Origin: Clostridiales bacterium
Lineage (GTDB): Bacteria > Bacillota > Clostridia > Oscillospirales > Oscillospiraceae
NCBI GenBank assembly: GCA_019422005.1
Contig: JAHZEF010000032.1
Span: forward strand, 1-17,641
DNA: 17,641 nt
Direction: 5' to 3'
The stretch's first letter is position 1. Every line of letters starts with the position of its first letter. Under the pieces are notes generated by a model that was not told the DNA's origin, searched no databases, and worked only from the letters and a program-made list of their open reading frames with translations. A program made the position numbers and the translations under genes. Positions 1-6,553 of this stretch are shown here, in pieces.

Positions 1-493
1 TGGGGTTGAATGCCAACGCGCGCGCAATCATCAGCATCTGTTGTTGGCCAACAGACAGCCGGCGCACATTCGCCGCCGGATCCAGATCAATCCCTGTTTC
101 CTCAAGCAGCGTCATCGTCCGCACTTTGAGCTGTTTATGGTCAACCAGCTTGTTTTTTCCCTCATTCCGTAAATTAAACAGGAAAATATTTTCCGCAACA
201 TTCATGTCGCCCAGAACGTTGATTTCCTGCGGTACAAACCCAATGCCATGGTGCATCGCATCAAGCGGCGTCTTCAGGTATACTTCCTCTCCATCGATCA
301 GAATGCGCCCCTCAAATGTATCATGGGGATATACGCCGTTCAGGCATTTCAGAATCGTCGATTTGCCAGCGCCATTTTCTCCAACCAGGCCCATAATTTC
401 CCCCGCACGCACATGCAGACAAATATGGTCATTGGCGACAGTACCGGGAAACTTCTTTGTAATATCGACGGCTTCAATCCTATACTGCTGCAT
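1..493 (-). CDS. Sugar ABC transporter ATP-binding protein (RbsA/MglA type), 3' part cut by window edge
   Basis: Cytoplasmic ATPase that powers import of the sugar captured by the lipoprotein encoded just upstream. Reading the minus strand from ATG at 493, the first 164 residues are visible. They include Walker A GENGAGKST (about residues 39-47), a Q-loop region FVPQEINVLGDMNVAENIF, and the signature LSVGQQQM, a form typical of the carbohydrate CUT2 family rather than the usual LSGGQ. The Walker B motif and the second ATPase domain expected for a protein of about 500 residues lie beyond base 1. An AAAGGA site sits 9 nt before the ATG. It is the fourth gene of the minus-strand sugar operon, separated from the binding-protein gene by about 140 nt holding a hairpin that could lower its expression. 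A permease gene would be expected next, outside the window. Family assignment is firm; the substrate is unknown. Confidence 0.93.
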   Translation of the reverse strand, partial: MQQYRIEAVDITKKFPGTVANDHICLHVRAGEIMGLVGENGAGKSTILKCLNGVYPHDTFEGRILIDGEEVYLKTPLDAMHHGIGFVPQEINVLGDMNVAENIFLFNLRNEGKNKLVDHKQLKVRTMTLLEETGIDLDPAANVRRLSVGQQQMLMIARALAFNP

Positions 494-558
494 ACGTACC
501 ATTCCTTTGCTGTTTAATAACGGTGGGTGCACGCCGGCTAAGCAGCCCCACTCTGCAG

Positions 559-596
559 AAAAGGCGGAGAGCCAGCCGCCCGGATAGCTCTCCGCC
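559..596 (-). terminator. Hairpin plus short U-tract between binding-protein and ATPase genes (attenuator-like)
   Basis: On the minus strand, after the binding-protein stop codon, a perfect 10-bp stem (arms 587-596 and 563-572, GGCGGAGAGC with GCTCTCCGCC) encloses a 14-nt loop and is followed directly by four Ts (562-559). The geometry is that of a weak intrinsic terminator. Since the ATPase gene follows in the same direction with only a ribosome-binding site before it, partial termination or 3'-end protection of the binding-protein message is more likely than a full stop. Such hairpins are common after binding-protein genes, which need higher expression than the transporter core. Confidence 0.6.
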
Positions 597-632
597 GGGG
601 ATGCTTGGAACTAGAATTGTGTTCAAAGGCGT

Positions 633-1724
633 TTACTCGCCGAATTTTTCCGAGACGCGGTCGAGAATCCCAGCATACGTGGCGGGGTCATGCACACCTT
701 CGCCGCCAGTATAAATCATTGGCGCCTCAAGTTCGGTCCAATAATCCACTGCTTCACCGCGGAGAATGGCGTCCATTTTATACACAGCCTCGTATGCCTC
801 TGCGTAAAGCGGTTGGCCAACAATACCTGTCACCCAGCCTTCTTCGAGGCACTCCAAGTTTTCAGCAGTATAGTCCATGCCAACAATCAGCAGCTCTCCC
901 ACCTCATAACCGCATTTTTTCGCAGCGTTCGTCCAGGTGACAGGGCTATTTCCAGTTAAGCCAAAAGCAGCAATCAGATCGGGATTGGCCTGAATGACAG
1001 AAACATTGGCATTTGTGGATTCCGTCAGGTCAGACCCGCCTTCCAGAACCGGATCCAACACGGTGATCCCTTCCATCTTCCCCTCTGCCTGCAGTTCTTC
1101 GATTCGCTCTTTGAACGCAGCCGCAGCAGCGTCTTCTGTAATGTTGTAGCTGGCCTGCGTAATCGCAATACTGCCGGTCTTTCCCTCAAGCCGTTCCGCC
1201 ATAAAATCTGCGCATTGCGCACCATAGGTGGTAGAAACACAAGCCAGATTAAAATCCAGCTCAGGAATATCCGTCTGCTCCCACACCGTATGCGGAACGC
1301 CGACAACACAGCCATAGTCGTTTTTCAATGCCTTTACAGTCGATAAGCAGGAGCTATCCTGCGCCCAGATCAGCACCGCTTCCGACCCGGCAGCGGCTGC
1401 CGCTTCTGCGGCCGCGTTCATGTCGTTCAGGTCTGCCGTTTCCGTACCGACAATCTGGTACTGGTAGCCCAACTCTTCACAGGCCTCCACAAAACCCAAT
1501 TCAACAATTCGCAGGACCGGGTGGTTCAGAAGAAGGGATGCAAAGGTCAACGTAACATCTGCAGGGTCAAATTCAGCGGCTTCACCGCCCTGCGCTTCAG
1601 GGGTTTCCCCAGTTTCCGGGTCAGCCGCATTCGATGGCACTTCCGTTGCATCATCTTTAGGCGCACAAGCGCCGAGGGCCAGGACCATAATAAGCGCCAG
1701 AAACATTGCAAGTAGTCTTTTCAT
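633..1724 (-). CDS. Sugar-binding lipoprotein of an ABC transporter (periplasmic-binding-protein type 1 fold)
   Basis: Extracytoplasmic receptor that binds a sugar and delivers it to the membrane permease. The 363-residue product begins with a lipoprotein signal: positively charged MKR, a hydrophobic stretch, and a lipobox LGAC with the acceptor Cys at residue 20. An acidic, Ala/Glu/Pro-rich tether follows to about residue 54, and then a RbsB-like domain (start FASLLLNHPVLRIVELGF; later DPVLEGGSDLTES, NPDLIAAFGLTGN and VTGIVGQPLYAEAYEAV). AGGAGG stands about 9 nt before the ATG. It lies 73 nt downstream of the kinase, with an inverted repeat in that gap, and upstream of the ATPase gene. The family resembles ribose, xylose or galactose binders, but the exact sugar cannot be read from sequence. 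The isomerase and kinase next door suggest a free aldose. Confidence 0.93.
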   Translation of the reverse strand: MKRLLAMFLALIMVLALGACAPKDDATEVPSNAADPETGETPEAQGGEAAEFDPADVTLTFASLLLNHPVLRIVELGFVEACEELGYQYQIVGTETADLNDMNAAAEAAAAAGSEAVLIWAQDSSCLSTVKALKNDYGCVVGVPHTVWEQTDIPELDFNLACVSTTYGAQCADFMAERLEGKTGSIAITQASYNITEDAAAAAFKERIEELQAEGKMEGITVLDPVLEGGSDLTESTNANVSVIQANPDLIAAFGLTGNSPVTWTNAAKKCGYEVGELLIVGMDYTAENLECLEEGWVTGIVGQPLYAEAYEAVYKMDAILRGEAVDYWTELEAPMIYTGGEGVHDPATYAGILDRVSEKFGE

Positions 1725-1761
1725 TTTAGTCTTCCTCCTATACAGTTTCGTTTATCATTCC

Positions 1762-1777
1762 TGTGAGATTTCTCACA
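1762..1777. promoter_or_regulatory. 16-bp inverted repeat TGTGA-N6-TCACA before the binding-protein gene
   Basis: In the 73-nt gap between kinase and binding-protein genes there is a TGTGAGA/TCTCACA inverted repeat with a 2-nt centre. It matches the CRP-type core TGTGA-N6-TCACA exactly. It differs from the operon's TATGAAAC-type operators, so it would be read by another factor, or it may act as a short RNA hairpin at an operon junction. Symmetry is directly visible; protein binding is inference. Confidence 0.4.
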
Positions 1778-1797
1778 AAAACTTCCTCTTATACCGC

Positions 1798-3288
1798 TCA
1801 ATCCAACAGATCCGGGCGGTGCAGAGTCAAATAAGTTTCTTTTTGGGCTTTATACGCCTGGGGATGCTGCGGCAGGTAAGTTTTGATTTCGCGCTTTATG
1901 CGGCAGTTGGCTTCCCACGGATCTGCAAACAGCCGCGCGCCCACGCCAGCAAGAATAGCAGCGCCTATACACGACGCCTCTGCGCCGTTTTCCACCACAT
2001 CGATGGGTTTTCCAGTAATTTCTGCACGCATCTGCATCCATGCCGGAGACTTGGTTCCGCCGCCTGTCATCAGCAGCCGCTGTACAGGATTTGTCAGCTT
2101 CTCGAGGACCCGGAGATTTAAATCCAGTTCACAACAGGCCCCTTCCAAAACTGCCTGATACATATCGGTTTTTGTCGCCGCCGCCGTCAGACCGATTACC
2201 TTTGCCGTTGCGTGCTCCGACCATTCCGGATTCATGGCACCGAAGATATGCGGCGTAACGCAGATCCCAGTCGGCTCCTGCTGAATTCCACATTCCATCT
2301 GCTCGAACACGTTGCTGCCGCACGCAGCTGCAAGCTGTTTCTCTGCCTGGCAAAACGTATCCAGATACCACTTCGCCATCATACCGGAGACAAAAAACGC
2401 CAGTGTTACAGCTTGATTCGGCAGTACGTGACAGTAGGAATTGAGTCCGTAACGCATCCCTTTGGAATTGTTAAGCGGTTCATCGGTAGCAATGACCGCG
2501 CACTCATAGGATCCCGCAGATACAGTCACCGTTCCGGGCTTCACCACGCCCATACCGATAGCGGCGCAGGGCTGATCATGCCCGCCGGCTACCGCAAGTA
2601 CACAGTCCTTCAAGCCGAGGGGCACAGCAATGCTGCGGGGAATATACCCCAACGGCGTCCCGCCGCAGACTGCCTCCGAAAAAACAGAGCCGTCAATTCC
2701 CGCCGCATCCAGAATCTCCTGTGCCCAAACGCGTTTCCTGACATCGAACCCCCCGAATCGCGATGCAATCGAATAATCCATCACATGCGGAAACCCAAGC
2801 TTTCGATAAATGTAATCACAGGCCGAATCATACTGCACCGCCTTGCCTGCCAGCGCCGGGGCATCCTCTTGCAGCCACATAACCTTAGGCACGGGAAACT
2901 GCGGATGCATGAGAGATCCGGTCAAGCCGTAAATCTTCTCCTGCCCAAGCCGGCGAACCAATTGCTCCGACTGCGCAGCGCAGCGGCGATCCATGCTCAA
3001 TATGGCATCACAGACGGCGTCTCCCGCATGATCCACAGGGATCAACGTTTCCCCGTGAGAACTGACCGCCAGCGCTTCAATGGGATCATTCTTCGTCTCT
3101 GCCGCCAGTGCACGAATCACCTGCGCCGTATAAGTCCAGAAGCACTCTGCCGGAATCGTGGCTGCCATGTCCCGCACACAAACCGCATCGGCATATGCAA
3201 TCTGCTTCTGCGCCAGCAGTTTCCCATCGCTGGAGAGCACCACGCCCTTACAGGTGGAGGTTCCCAAATCCAGTCCGAGGACGCTCAT
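1798..3288 (-). CDS. FGGY-family carbohydrate kinase (xylulokinase/fuculokinase-like)
   Basis: ATP-dependent sugar kinase, expected to phosphorylate the ketose made by the isomerase encoded immediately upstream. The 496 residues are full length for FGGY kinases. The N-terminal actin-like nucleotide fold opens with GLDLGTSTCKGVV (residues 5-17). GGHDQPCAAIG (235-245) carries the probable catalytic base Asp238. The second FGGY signature is GGGTKSPAWMQMRAEITG (409-426). Its ATG overlaps the isomerase stop as TAATG, which implies translational coupling and a joint pathway. The sequence does not decide between xylulose, ribulose, fuculose or another substrate; GGHDQ is closer to the deoxy- and pentulose kinases with a GGHD motif than to classical XylB. 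Function as a sugar kinase is secure; the gene name is not. Confidence 0.93.
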   Translation of the reverse strand: MSVLGLDLGTSTCKGVVLSSDGKLLAQKQIAYADAVCVRDMAATIPAECFWTYTAQVIRALAAETKNDPIEALAVSSHGETLIPVDHAGDAVCDAILSMDRRCAAQSEQLVRRLGQEKIYGLTGSLMHPQFPVPKVMWLQEDAPALAGKAVQYDSACDYIYRKLGFPHVMDYSIASRFGGFDVRKRVWAQEILDAAGIDGSVFSEAVCGGTPLGYIPRSIAVPLGLKDCVLAVAGGHDQPCAAIGMGVVKPGTVTVSAGSYECAVIATDEPLNNSKGMRYGLNSYCHVLPNQAVTLAFFVSGMMAKWYLDTFCQAEKQLAAACGSNVFEQMECGIQQEPTGICVTPHIFGAMNPEWSEHATAKVIGLTAAATKTDMYQAVLEGACCELDLNLRVLEKLTNPVQRLLMTGGGTKSPAWMQMRAEITGKPIDVVENGAEASCIGAAILAGVGARLFADPWEANCRIKREIKTYLPQHPQAYKAQKETYLTLHRPDLLD

Positions 3289-4709
3289 TATGCGCCTCTG
3301 ACGGCCTCAATGCCGAGGAATCTGCAGAACATGGCCAAGGCGTCGGCGACTTTCGGGTCGTGGATCAGCGCGCCATGATGAATGACCCCGCATTCCACCA
3401 TTTTCTTCTCCCAGTCCGCCACGTCTTTAACCCTGACCCAGCCGTAAGAGCCGCGTACCATCGGCCCGATGTCAACAATTTCGCCGGTGCCGTAGAACAT
3501 GGTGTATTTGCCGTTGTACTCTACCATCCGGGCGCAGGTGACAGGGCCATTTTTCAAGCGGAACTCCATTGAACCATAGCAAGTGGGGCTCCAAAGGCCA
3601 AGGCGCTCATTCATCATCAGATGGGTCTCGCAGTTGTCGGCGCACAGTTCGCAGGCTGCATTGCCGCAATGCCAGGCCAGCCATACGTTGTCTTCCGTGG
3701 GATGCAGGTCTGTCCAGTCAATGAAGTCCGCCGGCACCTGACCCAATGCACAGCAGTTCAGGATGTGCATGGTCAGCGCTCCAATAACATCCACCTCACA
3801 GCCTACGGCATAGCCCTGAGAGTTCAGGCGTGAAAAGGTAGAACAGGCAGCTATGTTGTAGCGGTGCTGCAGGGATTCCCAACAACTCGAAGCGATAATG
3901 CGGCAGTGATATTCCTCCGCCAGTCCAATCAGCATCCGCTCAAAGCGGGCTTGGTTGATAATGGAATTTGGGGTCTCGTCCGTAATGAGGTCGGCGCCGC
4001 CGCGGATCTCCGCCGCCACTCGCAGAACATCAGGATCATCCGGCGGAATGGCGTCAAGGCGCTCATATGCCGTCGCCAGGTCCACCGGTACCAACACCTG
4101 TGAGAAACTGTGCATCAGGTTTTCTTCGCTGAAAAATTGAGACTCAAATGCCGTCGGGCGAGTGCCGACCTGCAGGATCCGTTCGCCGCGAAAGCGTGAA
4201 ATTGCATTGACCGCGCGGGTAAAGCTCTCTACCTTCTCCGCAAAGGCAGCATCCTCAGGCTCACAGGTCAGAATATGCTCAAATGTGAAGCCGCGGCGCT
4301 TGAGGGATGAACAAGTCATGAACTGGCCGCACCAGGTGTCGGTTGCTCGATTGCCCTGGGGAGAATAGGGTCCGCTGCGGGTTGCAAAGTGGAGCACCGG
4401 CATGGTTTTGGGCATCTTGGAAAGAAGCGCTCCAATCGCCGTCTCAAAACCGAAGTTCATATTGCCGATGATTAGCCCCTGAACCTGTTCCCTCAGAAAA
4501 AGATCTGCTGCGGCCATCCCTTCATCAACAGTACCAACGCAGCCGTCGGCCGTCAGTTCTTCTGAAGGAACCACCACCTCCAATCCGGGAATCTTTTCCA
4601 GCACCGCTAGACATCTGGCACGTGTTTTTCCGGCCAGACGCCCTGTAAAGGCGCTTCCATCCCACGATTCCCAAGTTGAGGGAACGAACCCAATTTTCAC
4701 TGTCTGCAT
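3288..4709 (-). CDS. L-fucose/L-arabinose isomerase-family protein
   Basis: Probable aldose-ketose isomerase catalysing the first intracellular step of the operon's sugar pathway. With the chosen start it has 473 residues. Candidate metal and catalytic residues in the expected order for the FucI fold are Glu305 in GCEVDVIGALTM, Asp331/Asp334 in FIDWTDLHP, and His444/His445 near the C-terminus in VIHHGALIHDP. The WHCGNA loop (346-351) is characteristic. Four cysteines (348, 353, 356, 360) follow closely. Start choice: an in-frame start exists at 4781, but it would place the operator and promoter inside the gene, whereas the ATG at 4709 has AAGGAG about 10 nt upstream and begins MQTVKIGFVPS as relatives do. 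The stop overlaps the kinase ATG by one base. The family contains many members of unknown substrate; it is not confidently FucI or AraA. Confidence 0.88.
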   Translation of the reverse strand: MQTVKIGFVPSTWESWDGSAFTGRLAGKTRARCLAVLEKIPGLEVVVPSEELTADGCVGTVDEGMAAADLFLREQVQGLIIGNMNFGFETAIGALLSKMPKTMPVLHFATRSGPYSPQGNRATDTWCGQFMTCSSLKRRGFTFEHILTCEPEDAAFAEKVESFTRAVNAISRFRGERILQVGTRPTAFESQFFSEENLMHSFSQVLVPVDLATAYERLDAIPPDDPDVLRVAAEIRGGADLITDETPNSIINQARFERMLIGLAEEYHCRIIASSCWESLQHRYNIAACSTFSRLNSQGYAVGCEVDVIGALTMHILNCCALGQVPADFIDWTDLHPTEDNVWLAWHCGNAACELCADNCETHLMMNERLGLWSPTCYGSMEFRLKNGPVTCARMVEYNGKYTMFYGTGEIVDIGPMVRGSYGWVRVKDVADWEKKMVECGVIHHGALIHDPKVADALAMFCRFLGIEAVRGA

Positions 4710-4732
4710 CCCAATCAATCTCCTTCCACAAC

Positions 4733-4748
4733 TATGAAACGTTTCATA
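4733..4748. promoter_or_regulatory. LacI-family operator, perfect 16-bp palindrome, at the sugar-operon promoter
   Basis: TATGAAACGTTTCATA is a perfect palindrome of 2 x 8 bp centred on C-G. It has the same length and central AAACGTTT as the known PurR operator type, which is the expected target form for LacI-family proteins. It stands 23 bp before the isomerase ATG and just ahead of its ribosome-binding site, where a bound repressor would block initiation or elongation. A near-identical copy lies at the regulator's own promoter. Confidence 0.85.
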
Positions 4749-4780
4749 TTTTTGGTAAGAATAAACGCCAAAGTATATCA
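4743..4780 (-). promoter_or_regulatory. Candidate promoter of the isomerase-kinase-transporter operon
   Basis: Two overlapping candidates read leftward. The first is an extended -10, TGATATACT (4780-4772, 5 of 6 in the hexamer), with a poor -35; transcription would start near 4765, putting the operator at about +17 to +32. The second is TTGGCG (4771-4766), a 17-bp spacer and TATGAA (4748-4743), with its -10 inside the operator. Either fits repression by the neighbouring LacI protein. No terminator is visible between the lacI stop and this site, so read-through from lacI is also possible. Confidence 0.5.
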
Positions 4781-4796
4781 TGTCCTGACAGCACTT

Positions 4797-5837
4797 CTAC
4801 TCTTTGACGTTCATTCGATCCAATATTCCACTCCGTAGCAGCAGCCTGGGAGTAATCCGGGTTTCTTCCTTTTTCAGAATCCCCTCCGTCAGATACCGGT
4901 ACAGCGTATTGACCGCCACCGCTCCCTGCTGCTCAAAACGCTGATCCAGTACGCCAATCACCGTTCCATTTTTCACATATGGCTGCAGTTCCGACGGTGT
5001 GTCTGTCGCGATTACTTGGACCTGGCCCTGTAAATTATGGTCGTTGATGCATTGGCAAACGGCAACCGAGTTGCCAGTCGCCACATAGATCAGACGCAAT
5101 TCCGGATTCTGCTTCAACAGATCCGCTGTCAGCCGATACGCAATCTGCGGCTCGTCCTGTGTTTCGTAGACGCCGGCAACTGAAATACCCAATTCTGTTC
5201 CGCGCTTTAAAAAGCTCTCTGCTTTTAAACGATGTTCCGCAACATCCATGCTTCCCACGAAAACAGTCGCAGATTTTCTGCCGTACAAGGTAAGCCCCGC
5301 CAAATCAGCAGCGGTCTTACCGGATAAGACAGCGTCAATGCGGACGCAGGCAATACGGCCGGAATCCTTCAGGTCAGACAAAACCAGCACAACCGGGATT
5401 CCCTGTTGCCGCAATTGGATGATTTGGTCACTGTATGTTCCGACATAGGATGGGCCAAGGATAATACCGCTGATATCCTCCCGCACAAAGCGCTGCAGGC
5501 AGGAAACAACCCGCTCAGTGTCATTGTAATTTGCATAGCTTTCATAAATGGCACTGACCTTAAAATCGCTCAGACTCTCTACCACATTTTCTATCCCAAC
5601 CAGCATGGGATGATAGTACTCCTTAAACACCGAAGGCAGAAGTACGCCGATCCGAATCGGTTTATGCGCAAGGCTGCGCGCAATTTTGTTGACGTTGTAG
5701 CCCAGCCGCTCCACAGCCTGCTGTACCGCCCGGCGGTTGGATTCTTTGACGCTTTCGTCTCCATTCAGTACTTTGCTGGCGGTTCCCAGAGAAACATTGG
5801 CTGCGACCGCAATATCTTTAATTGTCACCCGTTGCAC
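4797..5837 (-). CDS. LacI-family transcriptional regulator of the sugar operon
   Basis: DNA-binding repressor expected to sense the imported sugar or a metabolite of it. With the GTG start at 5837 the product has 346 residues, normal for the family. The helix-turn-helix is VTIKDIAVAANVSLGTASKVLNG (residues 4-26), followed by the hinge helix NKIARSLAHKP (50-60), then a periplasmic-binding-protein-like effector domain starting IRIGVLLPSVF. Start choice: GGAGG lies 6 nt before the GTG, and VTIKDIA close to the N-terminus is typical. Upstream in-frame TTG (5897) and ATG (5870) have no ribosome-binding site. The turn reads GTASK where the family usually has xTVSR, a mild variation. The gene is the first of the minus-strand cluster, and matching operators lie before it and after it, so autoregulation is likely. 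Confidence 0.93.
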   Translation of the reverse strand: MQRVTIKDIAVAANVSLGTASKVLNGDESVKESNRRAVQQAVERLGYNVNKIARSLAHKPIRIGVLLPSVFKEYYHPMLVGIENVVESLSDFKVSAIYESYANYNDTERVVSCLQRFVREDISGIILGPSYVGTYSDQIIQLRQQGIPVVLVLSDLKDSGRIACVRIDAVLSGKTAADLAGLTLYGRKSATVFVGSMDVAEHRLKAESFLKRGTELGISVAGVYETQDEPQIAYRLTADLLKQNPELRLIYVATGNSVAVCQCINDHNLQGQVQVIATDTPSELQPYVKNGTVIGVLDQRFEQQGAVAVNTLYRYLTEGILKKEETRITPRLLLRSGILDRMNVKE

Positions 5838-5898
5838 AGTGCGCCTCCATTTCCCCGTGAAATAACCCATATTTGGTGTTGTATAAAACAAAGCCAAA

Positions 5899-5914
5899 TA
5901 TGAAGCGTTTCATA
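5899..5914. promoter_or_regulatory. Second LacI-family operator at the regulator's own promoter
   Basis: TATGAAGCGTTTCATA on the plus strand matches the perfect operator at 4733-4748 in 15 of 16 positions. It covers the predicted transcription start of the lacI gene (about 5913), where a bound repressor would block its own transcription. The two sites are about 1.17 kb apart, so looping is conceivable but not shown. Confidence 0.85.
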
Positions 5915-5919
5915 ATTGC

Positions 5920-5948
5920 AGTGTACACTTTGTCGGAAAAAAAGTCAA
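5920..5948 (-). promoter_or_regulatory. Promoter of the lacI-family gene
   Basis: Reading leftward, TTGACT (5948-5943, 5 of 6 to consensus), a 17-bp spacer and TACACT (5925-5920, 4 of 6). Transcription would start near 5913, inside the operator, leaving about 75 nt of leader before the GTG start. Confidence 0.6.
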
Positions 5949-6492
5949 TAAGGAATCCATCGGTATCTTACACAAAAAGCACATCTGATTTTTTGCTATT
6001 CCGCCTTCAATCAAAATTGGCGATTCCTGATACCCGCCGCCATCGGTCCACCACAGTCCATACCGGATCATCCGGAAGCCCCCTGATTGGCAGCAGATGT
6101 CGGCATCGGTTTTCTTCTGAAATCTTTGCCTCCGGCTTCCTGGATCTTCCGCTTGCAAATCCAACTGGCTCAGCTGCAAATCTGACCCCGGAAAAATCCC
6201 CTCAGATTATTTCTGCCATGCGTCAGGGCAGTACGGGCGTTGGCGGGACATTGCATATGTATTTCTCCGCAGAAGAAAGACAGCGGCCGGGAGTCAGAAC
6301 CACAAGCCCCGGAGCGCGTCATCAAATTGATTCTTGCGGCGGCACACCGGTGTGAAACTACCCCCGGCTGGAAACACCGTAAAAGAAACCGTCAATTCGG
6401 GGCATCTGCCAAAACATCATAAAAATCACAGCTAATAAGGAGCGGAATAAATGGCCAGCTCTGTTAAAGCGGCATTGTTTACACTTTTTTTA
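5949..6492. other. Non-coding region between divergent lacI and recJ promoters, at the composition boundary
   Basis: About 540 bp without a gene I can support. The open frames here have no ribosome-binding site in a sensible place and no recognisable domain. Visible structure: an inverted repeat CCGGAT-C-ATCCGG (6063-6075), a 12-bp palindrome CACACCGGTGTG (6343-6354), the octamer TGCAAATC twice about 20 nt apart near 6155-6180, and AAGGAG (6437-6442) placed 8 nt before an ATG at 6451. No tRNA, rRNA, transposon end or terminator with a U-tract was recognised. It may be decayed sequence left where a lower-GC sugar locus meets the higher-GC housekeeping block. Confidence 0.6.
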
Positions 6493-6521
6493 TTGTGCAG
6501 GAGGCCGGGATTTGCTATAAT
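6493..6521 (+). promoter_or_regulatory. Extended -10 promoter of the recJ operon
   Basis: TGCTATAAT at 6513-6521 is a full consensus extended -10 element. A weak -35 (TTGTGC, 6493-6498) lies 17 bp upstream of the hexamer. Transcription would begin near 6528, about 26 nt before the recJ TTG start. It is the only strong promoter seen before the six-gene block. Confidence 0.75.
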
Positions 6522-6553
6522 GGTAAGAAAAAGAATTTGGATGTGCATGTGTT

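Noticed and set aside
2212..3378. 388-codon plus-strand open frame across the kinase gene
   Set aside because: It lies opposite the FGGY kinase, whose motifs are complete; the product is Arg- and His-rich with no domain, and no promoter or ribosome-binding site fits.
6343..6354. 12-bp palindrome CACACCGGTGTG
   Set aside because: Symmetric, but isolated: no second copy was seen, it is not close to a promoter, and no regulator can be assigned. Mentioned only as part of the intergenic region.
5873..6355. 160-codon plus-strand frame in the lacI-recJ gap
   Set aside because: It starts within the lacI control region, has no ribosome-binding site, and the translated sequence matches nothing I recognise. 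Possibly decayed coding sequence, but not supportable as a gene.
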